From an uncultured Collinsella sp. (GTDB lineage Bacteria; Actinomycetota; Coriobacteriia; Coriobacteriales; Coriobacteriaceae), in NCBI GenBank assembly GCA_900553165.1, contig USCN01000070.1:1-6927 (forward strand): a DNA stretch of 6,927 bases. The letters run 5' to 3'. The notes below the pieces were generated by a model. It was not told the DNA's origin, did no database searches, and was given only the letters and a program-made list of their open reading frames with translations. The position numbers and the translations under genes are program-made. Positions 1-5,098 of this stretch are shown piece after piece (the first letter of the stretch is position 1; every line of letters starts with the position of its first letter).

Positions 1-25
1 TCACGTCACCTTGCTCGCTTAGGGA

Positions 26-51
26 CGTTTTCGCTGTTGGTGACGAAAACG
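26..51 (+). other. Hairpin in the tail of the upstream unit
   Basis: An 8-bp perfect inverted repeat (CGTTTTCG at 26-33, CGAAAACG at 44-51) encloses a 10-base loop. It lies before the terminator at 115-153, so it would sit in the 3' part of whatever transcript enters the window from the left. No T-run follows it, so it does not look like a terminator by itself. Its function is unknown. It could be structure in a 3' untranslated region, or chance inside the end of an upstream coding region. Confidence 0.4.
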
Positions 52-82
52 CGGCGTTTCCATTGCTGGAGCTAAAGGCTTT

Positions 83-109
83 CTTTCGACTTGCGTTCTT
101 AGTCGAAAG
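83..109 (+). other. Hairpin just upstream of the terminator
   Basis: A 9-bp perfect inverted repeat (CTTTCGACT at 83-91, AGTCGAAAG at 101-109) encloses a 9-base loop. It ends six bases before the terminator stem begins. Part of its 3' arm (CGAAAGC, 104-110) is also complementary to GCTTTCG at 142-148, which covers the foot of the terminator stem and the start of its T-run, so two alternative folds are possible. Whether this matters is unknown. Confidence 0.45.
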
Positions 110-114
110 CTATT

Positions 115-153
115 AAGCGACATTCCGTTATTCGGAATGTCGCTTTCGTTTTT
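115..153 (+). terminator. Rho-independent terminator of the upstream unit
   Basis: A perfect 13-bp stem (115-127 with 133-145) with a 5-base loop TTATT is followed by TCGTTTTT (146-153). The T-run is on the + strand side only, so it stops transcription arriving from the left and separates that unit from lspA. The gene or RNA it ends cannot be identified from the few bases present. Confidence 0.8.
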
Positions 154-207
154 AGCTGGTTATTTCGCTTGTGTTGGTGGATATGTCGTGCGCTCTGCGT
201 GTGGCAA

Positions 208-215
208 TATAAGAT
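208..215 (+). promoter_or_regulatory. Candidate -10 element for lspA-rluD
   Basis: TATAAGAT contains both TATAAG and TAAGAT, which resemble the bacterial -10 box and the looser actinobacterial TAnnnT form. It lies about 50 bases before the lspA start and after the upstream terminator, where a promoter is needed. I see no good -35 match 16-18 bases upstream. The call rests on position and the -10 match only. Confidence 0.35.
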
Positions 216-254
216 GGTTAATTGCGTTAAACGGAATTCGATGTTCTTGAGGGT

Positions 255-260
255 AGGGGA
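255..260 (+). promoter_or_regulatory. Ribosome binding site that sets the lspA TTG start
   Basis: AGGGGA ends five bases before the TTG at 266. The next in-frame ATG at 284 directly abuts a GGGGAT sequence with no usable spacing, so the TTG is the better start. Confidence 0.6.
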
Positions 261-265
261 TTGAG

Positions 266-865
266 TTGGGTCGTACTGGGGATATGACGCCGCCTTTGCG
301 TTGGCGGTTGTGTGTTGCTGGTGGGGTGGCGCTGGTTGTGCTGCTTTTTGATCAGCTGACCAAACTTGCGGTTCGTGCCGTGGGCGACGCTTTGCATGTG
401 ACTGTTATCCCCGGTGTGATCGACTTTCTATTTGTCCGCAATATCGGTGCTGCCTTTAGCATGGGCGAGGGGCATGGCGTTGCGTTTGCTTTGCTGGCGC
501 TTGCGGTCATTGTCGCCATTGCCGTGTACTTGCTTCGCGCGCCCCAGCTTGCTCGCTTGGAGGTTGTGGGCATGGCTATGGTCGCGGGCGGCGCCATTGG
601 CAACGCGATCGACCGTCTGGCTTTTGGCTTTGTGACCGATTTTATTGCCACCACCTTCATCGACTTTCCCGTCTTCAATGTGGCCGATATCGGCATTACC
701 GTGGGCGTTGTGCTCGCCCTCTTCGGCTACATGTTCTTGAGTCCCGCGGCCCGCGAGGTTGATGCGACTGCCGAGCTCAATGCCCGTGATGAGGCCCGCG
801 CTAAGCGCAAAGCCAAGCAGCGTGGGGAGCGTGCCCGCAAGATTCGCGAAAGGAATGAGCGTTAA
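266..865 (+). CDS. lspA: Lipoprotein signal peptidase (signal peptidase II)
   Basis: This is an integral-membrane aspartic protease that removes the signal peptide from prolipoproteins after the lipobox cysteine has been lipidated. The 199-residue product has the family layout: a first membrane helix at about 14-31 ending in DQLTK (D29, K33), then RNIGAAFS (58-65), helices at about 71-90 and 97-112, GNAIDR (112-117), and a last helix at about 142-158. The catalytic aspartates are D125 in VTDFI and D141 in NVADIG. After the last helix comes a tail of about 38 residues rich in K, R and E, longer than in E. coli LspA and presumably cytoplasmic. The start is TTG at 266, chosen for AGGGGA five bases upstream; ATG 284 is the alternative and would remove only six residues. 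The first third is markedly G/T-rich compared with the rest. The stop overlaps the rluD start (TAATG), so translation is probably coupled. The family assignment is very secure. Confidence 0.96.
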   Translation: MGRTGDMTPPLRWRLCVAGGVALVVLLFDQLTKLAVRAVGDALHVTVIPGVIDFLFVRNIGAAFSMGEGHGVAFALLALAVIVAIAVYLLRAPQLARLEVVGMAMVAGGAIGNAIDRLAFGFVTDFIATTFIDFPVFNVADIGITVGVVLALFGYMFLSPAAREVDATAELNARDEARAKRKAKQRGERARKIRERNER

Positions 866-1878
866 TGGCCGACATCCATATTCTTGTTGCCGACGATTCC
901 GCTGGTCAGCGTCTTGACGCCTATTTGGGCGCCAACGATGGCTGTCCCACGCGCTCTGCCTGCGCGCATCTGATCGAGGGAGGCGCCGTTGCCGTCAACG
1001 GTGAGACTTGTTTCTCTAAAAAGTACGCCGTACGCGCCGGCGATCGCATCTCGGTCGACTTGCCCGAGCCGCACGATCCCACCGATGTGATTCCCGAGGC
1101 CATCCCGCTCGACATTCGCTATGAGGACGACTATCTCATTGTGCTCTCCAAGCAGCGCGGGCTGGTGTGCCATCCCGCCCATGGCCACGAGAGCGGCACC
1201 CTTGCGAACGCTCTGGTCTACCACTGCGGCATCGACCATCTTGGTACCGTACAGGGTGAGGACCGCCCCGGGATCGTGCATCGTTTGGATCGCGATACCT
1301 CGGGTCTCATGCTTGCGGCAAAGGACGACGACACGCAGCGCGCGCTTCAAAATCTCATCCGCACGCGCACGCTCGACCGTCGCTATATCACGCTCGTTCA
1401 CGGGCACATCGCCATGGACGAGGGCACTATCAACACCGGTATTGCCCGTTCCACGCGCGACCGCGTCAAGATGGCGGTTTCCGATGACCCCTTTGCCCGT
1501 CAGGCCATTACGACCTTTAAGGTCCTCGAGCGCTTTGATTCCACGCGCTTTGACGATGGTTATACGCTCGTTGAGTGCCATCTGTTTACCGGTCGCACGC
1601 ACCAGATTCGCGTGCATATGCGCCATATCAACCACGCCTGCGTGGGAGATCCGCTCTACGGCAAGTGCGATGCACGCGCCGACCAGGGCCTGACCAGGCA
1701 ATTTCTTCATTCTTGGCGCGTCGCATTCGACCATCCCGTGACAGGGGAGCGCATTGAGTGCCGTGATGAGCTGCCGTGGGATCTTGCCGCGGTTCTGGAC
1801 GACCTGGCCCCGCGTTCGCTTGGTCGCACTGCCGCCGGCGACGACATCGTCCCGCAGCTCGGCCTGCTCGAAGCCTAG
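865..1878 (+). CDS. rluD: 23S rRNA pseudouridine synthase, RluA/RluD family
   Basis: This enzyme converts specific uridines to pseudouridine in structured RNA, most likely in 23S rRNA of the large subunit. The N-terminus (about 14-62) is an S4-type RNA-binding domain, with GQRLDAYL at its start and GGAVAVNGE around 39-47. The synthase domain follows from about residue 83. It carries the signature HRLDRDTSGLM (139-149), in which D142, the Asp of HRLD, is the expected catalytic residue. GRTHQIRVH (243-251) is the second hallmark motif. At 337 residues it is close to the usual size, with a short C-terminal tail of about 30 residues that lacks clear motifs. The ATG overlaps the lspA stop, and AAAGGA (849-854) inside lspA serves as ribosome binding site. 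The lspA-rluD pairing matches lspA-ylyB of Bacillus. The family is certain. The exact target (positions 1911/1915/1917 as in E. coli RluD, or other sites) is inferred only. Confidence 0.93.
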   Translation: MADIHILVADDSAGQRLDAYLGANDGCPTRSACAHLIEGGAVAVNGETCFSKKYAVRAGDRISVDLPEPHDPTDVIPEAIPLDIRYEDDYLIVLSKQRGLVCHPAHGHESGTLANALVYHCGIDHLGTVQGEDRPGIVHRLDRDTSGLMLAAKDDDTQRALQNLIRTRTLDRRYITLVHGHIAMDEGTINTGIARSTRDRVKMAVSDDPFARQAITTFKVLERFDSTRFDDGYTLVECHLFTGRTHQIRVHMRHINHACVGDPLYGKCDARADQGLTRQFLHSWRVAFDHPVTGERIECRDELPWDLAAVLDDLAPRSLGRTAAGDDIVPQLGLLEA

Positions 1879-1896
1879 CCGGTATTAGGTGGTTTC

Positions 1897-1923
1897 TTGA
1901 ACTCGGTAAGCCTGCGGTAAGAT
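1897..1923 (+). promoter_or_regulatory. Candidate promoter of the glycosyltransferase gene
   Basis: TTGAAC (1897-1902) matches the -35 consensus well, and TAAGAT (1918-1923) is a plausible -10. The spacing of 15 bases is short, however. TATGAT (1925-1930) is a better -10 by sequence but lies 22 bases from TTGAAC. No terminator separates rluD from the next gene, so read-through from lspA-rluD is also possible. Confidence 0.4.
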
Positions 1924-1960
1924 ATATGATTGTTTACGTAACGCGTTCCTGGGAGCCTGC

Positions 1961-3256
1961 ATGCTCGCCTTTTTACAAACCAACACGCCCATCGTGATCT
2001 TCAACCAGATTGTCGTCACGCTGCTCACGGTCTGCTTTCTGTACCAGGTTGTCTTCTTTGTCATTGGCGCTCTTCGTGGCGAGGTCGCGCCTCCCAAGGC
2101 CAAAAAACTCCATCGCTATGCCTTCTTTATCGCGGCGCATAATGAGGAGGCCGTGATTGCCAACCTCGTTCGCTCCATCAAGGACCAGGATTATCCGTCC
2201 GAGCTTATCGAGGTCTTCGTGGTTGCCGACGCCTGCACCGACAACACCGCACAGCTCGCGCGCGAGGCAGGTGCCATTGTTTACGAGCGCAATGATCTTG
2301 CCCGTAAGGGTAAGAGCTGGGTCATGGACTTTGGCTTCGACCGCATCCTTAACGAGTACCCCGACACGTTTGAAGGCTACTTTATCTTCGATGCCGATAA
2401 CGTTATCTCCCGCGATTACGTGTCCAAAATGAACGATGCCTTTGACCAGGGCTTCCATGTGGTCACGAGCTATCGCAATTCCAAGAACTTCGGCAGCTCG
2501 TGGATCTCGGCGGCTAATGCCACGTGGTATCTGCGCGAGGCACGCTTTCTCAACAACGCGCGCAACATCTGTAAGACGTCCTGCGCTGTCTCGGGTTCGG
2601 GCTACCTCATCTCCGCCAGTGTTATCGAGGGCATGCACGGCTGGCAGTTCCATACGCTGACCGAGGACATCCAGTTCACCACGTTCTGCGCCATTCACGG
2701 CATCCGCATCGGTTATGCGCCGGCGGAGTTCTTTGACGAGCAACCCGTGACGTTTAAGGCGTCCTGGAAACAGCGCATGCGTTGGACCAAGGGCTTCTAC
2801 CAGGTCTTTTTTACCTATGGCAAGCATCTTGTCAAATCGACCTTCCGCTATCATCGCTTTGCTGCCTACGACATGTTTATGACCATCGCTCCGGGCATGC
2901 TGCTGTCCCTGATCTCCATGCTCGCCAACGCGACCTTCCTCATCGTGGGCGGACTTTCGCATGGCTTCTTGGCCACCGAGGTCGAGATGCAGGCTTGTGC
3001 CGCTTCGCTCATTATGACCTTCGCGATGATGTACCAGACCTTCTTTATCCTGGCGCTGCTCACGACCATCTTTGAGTACAAGCATATTCACTGCGCGCAA
3101 AAGTGGCGTCTGGTAACCAACCTGTTTACCTTCCCGATCTTTATGTTCAGCTATATCCCCATCACGGTGGCAGCGCTGTTCCTGAAGGTTGACTGGGTCC
3201 CGACGCAGCACGCCGTCAACGTTACCCTCGACGAGGTCATGCAAGGCGCCAAATAA
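1961..3256 (+). CDS. Membrane-bound family 2 glycosyltransferase (processive type)
   Basis: This protein probably transfers sugar from a nucleotide-sugar donor on the inner face of the membrane to build a polysaccharide or glycolipid. The 431-residue product starts with a membrane helix (about 12-38), followed by a cytoplasmic GT-A domain and three C-terminal helices (about 307-331, 346-371 and 386-408). The GT2 motifs appear in order: IAAHNEE (57-63), VADACTDNT (88-96, D90), FDADN with the metal-binding D144-A-D146, LTED (233-236, probable catalytic base D236), and QRMRW (271-275). QxxRW and the flanking helices are typical of processive synthases such as IcaA/PgaC, cellulose and hyaluronan synthases. 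The C-terminal VDWVPTQH segment resembles that family's usual ending. The start ATG has GGGAG five bases upstream. No other polysaccharide gene is nearby, so donor, acceptor and product cannot be named. A strong terminator follows nine bases after the stop. Confidence 0.9.
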   Translation: MLAFLQTNTPIVIFNQIVVTLLTVCFLYQVVFFVIGALRGEVAPPKAKKLHRYAFFIAAHNEEAVIANLVRSIKDQDYPSELIEVFVVADACTDNTAQLAREAGAIVYERNDLARKGKSWVMDFGFDRILNEYPDTFEGYFIFDADNVISRDYVSKMNDAFDQGFHVVTSYRNSKNFGSSWISAANATWYLREARFLNNARNICKTSCAVSGSGYLISASVIEGMHGWQFHTLTEDIQFTTFCAIHGIRIGYAPAEFFDEQPVTFKASWKQRMRWTKGFYQVFFTYGKHLVKSTFRYHRFAAYDMFMTIAPGMLLSLISMLANATFLIVGGLSHGFLATEVEMQACAASLIMTFAMMYQTFFILALLTTIFEYKHIHCAQKWRLVTNLFTFPIFMFSYIPITVAALFLKVDWVPTQHAVNVTLDEVMQGAK

Positions 3257-3264
3257 CCACCATC

Positions 3265-3305
3265 AAAACCACCACAAAGGGGACAGGCCCTTTGTGGTGG
3301 TTTTT
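3265..3305 (+). terminator. Rho-independent terminator after the glycosyltransferase
   Basis: A perfect 17-bp stem (3265-3281 with 3288-3304) with the 6-base loop GACAGG runs into TTTTTGCTTTTG. The stem starts eight bases after the glycosyltransferase stop codon. The A-run at its left foot could give weak termination on the other strand, but no gene converges from that side. It leaves only about 31 bases before the next gene starts. Confidence 0.92.
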
Positions 3306-3336
3306 GCTTTTGTAATGCAGCTCGAGGAGGTGCTCG

Positions 3337-3759
3337 ATGGTCTATATCCCGTTTTGGATTTGCATCTTTGCCGGCGCGGCGATTGATGCCCGTGAGCGGC
3401 GGTTTCCGAATGCGCTTGCCGGAGCGTGTGCGGTGGCGGCATTAGCAGGCGTTTGGCTCGACAAAGGCGTTAACACGGCGCTTGACCACGCTGGTCTTGC
3501 GGTCATCGTCTACCTTGCCCTTGTGTTGACTGAGTCCCTCTGGCGTCGTCTTCGCCAAACCCCGGGCATCGGCATGGGAGATGTCAAGGCGCTCTTCGCG
3601 CTTTGCACGCTCGACCCTATGGGCGGCATCGTGGCATTTGCCGTCGCGCTCCTGGTCCTTGCCCTCTCCTGCCTCTTTACAAAATCGCGCTCCCTGCCAT
3701 TGCTCCCGTTTTTGGTGCCGATATTTGCCATAATCGAAGTCATGGGCTGCACATTGTAA
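3337..3759 (+). CDS. Small A24-family prepilin peptidase (CpaA/TadV type)
   Basis: This is a polytopic membrane aspartic protease of the type IV prepilin peptidase family, which cleaves the leader of prepilin-like proteins at the cytoplasmic face. Both catalytic aspartates are visible: D17, followed by the characteristic RRFPN (21-25), and D82 in the GxGD-type motif GIGMGDVK (77-84). The remainder is hydrophobic, with helices at about 1-16, 26-41, 50-66, 93-115 and 118-138. At 140 residues it has only the peptidase domain and lacks the N-terminal zinc-binding methyltransferase half of PilD, as in CpaA/TadV-type enzymes. The start is supported by GAGGAGG (3324-3330), six bases from the ATG. 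No pilin, secretion ATPase or Tad gene is in the window, so its substrate must be encoded elsewhere. It sits just after a terminator and 31 bases before the dGTPase-like gene, with which it is probably co-transcribed. Confidence 0.85.
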   Translation: MVYIPFWICIFAGAAIDARERRFPNALAGACAVAALAGVWLDKGVNTALDHAGLAVIVYLALVLTESLWRRLRQTPGIGMGDVKALFALCTLDPMGGIVAFAVALLVLALSCLFTKSRSLPLLPFLVPIFAIIEVMGCTL

Positions 3760-3778
3760 CTGATTGCGCATCCTTCTT

Positions 3779-3784
3779 AAGGAG
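3779..3784 (+). promoter_or_regulatory. Ribosome binding site that sets the dGTPase start
   Basis: AAGGAG lies six bases before the ATG at 3791. An in-frame TTG at 3764 would place this site inside the coding region and has no ribosome binding site of its own, so 3791 is the start. Confidence 0.85.
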
Positions 3785-3790
3785 CATGCC

Positions 3791-5038
3791 ATGGCAATTA
3801 ATCAAGAAACGGCCGTCATTAAGGCGCGCATGGACCGCATTCCCGCGGCGTTGTCGCCCGAACTCGTCGAGCGCATTTCCGCCGACCGCGCCTCGGGTGT
3901 CGTTAATCCTTATCGATGCGGCGATGACCAGGTCATTCGTCGTATTGATCGCGCTGCCGACAAAGGCACGCTTATGCGTCCGGCGTTTATGCGCGATACC
4001 GAAAAGATTCTTCATCTTCCGGCGTACACGCGTTATGCAGGCAAAACGCAGGTCTTTAGCTTCCGTAGCAATGATGACCTGTCGCGCCGCGGTTTGCACG
4101 TGCAGCTTGTCTCACGCATTGCACGCGATATCGGTCGTGCCCTGGGGCTCAACTGCGATTTGATCGAGGCGATTGGCCTGGGCCACGACTTGGGCCACAC
4201 ACCCTTTGGCCATGCCGGTGAACGTTTCCTCAACGATATTTACCACGAGCGCACGGGTCGCTACTTTTTTCATAACGTGCAATCAGTCCGTGTGCTCGAT
4301 GCACTGTACGGCCGTAATGTGTCGCTCCAGACACTCGATGGCGTGCTATGCCACAACGGCGAATATGAGCAGCGTGTGTTTGAGCTTTCGGACATGGGTT
4401 CCTTTGACCAGTTCGACCAAACCGTCGAGGAATGCATTGCCACGGGTTATACCGCAATTGAGCACCTACGTCCCATGACGCTTGAGGGCTGCGTGGTTCG
4501 CATCTCGGATATCCTTGCCTATGTTGGACGCGATCGCCAAGACGCCATTGCGGCGGGTCTGCTGTCGCCCGACGCCTTTGACGATGGCCTGGGTGGGGCA
4601 TACAACAGCTGGATCCTTACGCATGCCTCCATTGATATCGTCGAGCACAGCTATGGCAAGCCGCGCATCGAGATGAGCGAGGAGCTGTTTGAGGAAATCC
4701 GCCGAGCCAAGCGCGAGAACTACGAGAAGATCTATAGCAAGGGCGGCATCGAAGGCGACTCCGAAGCGGAGCTGCGCGAGGCGTTCGAAAAGCTCTACGA
4801 CCGTTGCCTGCAGGATATAAACGAAGGCGACGAGTCCTCTTACATCTTTAAGCATCATATTTCGCGCATTGAGCAGCAGCTTTCCTACTACGATCGCACC
4901 TATACCTGGCAGGACGACAAGGATCAAGCGGTGGTGGATTACATCGCGAGCATGACGGACGGCTATTTCTGCGAGCTGACGAGCAAGCTATTTCCCGGTC
5001 TGGAGTTTCCCCATCGTACCTATATTAACGAACGGTAG
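3791..5038 (+). CDS. dgt: dGTPase-like HD-domain phosphohydrolase
   Basis: This is probably a deoxynucleoside triphosphate triphosphohydrolase, which splits dNTP (classically dGTP) into the nucleoside and triphosphate and so adjusts the DNA precursor pool. The 415-residue product has the HD-domain metal ligands: H103 in RRGLHVQL, H132 and D133 in GHDLGHTPFGHAGE, and D240 in RISDILAY. Family landmarks are FMRDTEKILHLPAYTR followed by KTQVF near the N-terminus, FFHNVQSVRVL just after the HD motif, and CHNGEYE. The segment usually reading like RTRLTHSLEV is here SRRGLHVQLV: the metal-binding His is kept but the surroundings differ, marking a divergent branch. The C-terminal third, rich in charged residues, has no motif I recognise. 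AAGGAG six bases upstream fixes the ATG start. It follows the A24 peptidase gene by 31 bases and precedes rarA by 60. The HD hydrolase fold is very secure; substrate preference for dGTP over other dNTPs is inferred. Confidence 0.87.
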   Translation: MAINQETAVIKARMDRIPAALSPELVERISADRASGVVNPYRCGDDQVIRRIDRAADKGTLMRPAFMRDTEKILHLPAYTRYAGKTQVFSFRSNDDLSRRGLHVQLVSRIARDIGRALGLNCDLIEAIGLGHDLGHTPFGHAGERFLNDIYHERTGRYFFHNVQSVRVLDALYGRNVSLQTLDGVLCHNGEYEQRVFELSDMGSFDQFDQTVEECIATGYTAIEHLRPMTLEGCVVRISDILAYVGRDRQDAIAAGLLSPDAFDDGLGGAYNSWILTHASIDIVEHSYGKPRIEMSEELFEEIRRAKRENYEKIYSKGGIEGDSEAELREAFEKLYDRCLQDINEGDESSYIFKHHISRIEQQLSYYDRTYTWQDDKDQAVVDYIASMTDGYFCELTSKLFPGLEFPHRTYINER

Positions 5039-5053
5039 TTCGTATATATTCGG

Positions 5054-5059
5054 TATACT
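5054..5059 (+). promoter_or_regulatory. Candidate -10 element for rarA
   Basis: TATACT differs from the -10 consensus at one base and lies 39 bases before the chosen rarA ATG. No convincing -35 is seen; the expected place overlaps the end of the dGTPase gene. No terminator lies between the two genes, so rarA may also be read from upstream. Confidence 0.4.
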
Positions 5060-5098
5060 GTTAGTGGAAAACGTTTTTGATTGATGCACGGGATGGCT

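Noticed and set aside
1..265. T-box, riboswitch, tRNA or tmRNA in the lspA leader
   Set aside because: No T-box consensus, cloverleaf, CCA end or recognisable aptamer core was found. Only simple hairpins and a terminator are present.
1121..1693. A 190-codon + strand frame inside rluD in another reading phase
   Set aside because: Its composition (rich in R, S, T, P and A) is typical of a shifted frame of a GC-rich gene, and rluD itself is intact.
862..1734. A 290-codon minus-strand open frame opposite rluD
   Set aside because: It lies over a gene with certain pseudouridine synthase motifs, has no recognisable domain and is explained by the same codon bias.
1973..3244. A 423-codon open frame on the minus strand across almost the whole glycosyltransferase gene
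   Set aside because: It mirrors a gene with complete GT2 motifs. Its translation is low in hydrophobic order, rich in H, D, G and R, and shows no known motif. Strong C/G third-position preference on the + strand readily opens such antisense frames.
5064..5082. AAAACGTTTT near the end of the dGTPase gene as a terminator
   Set aside because: The palindrome has no loop and no GC-rich stem, so it cannot form a useful terminator hairpin.
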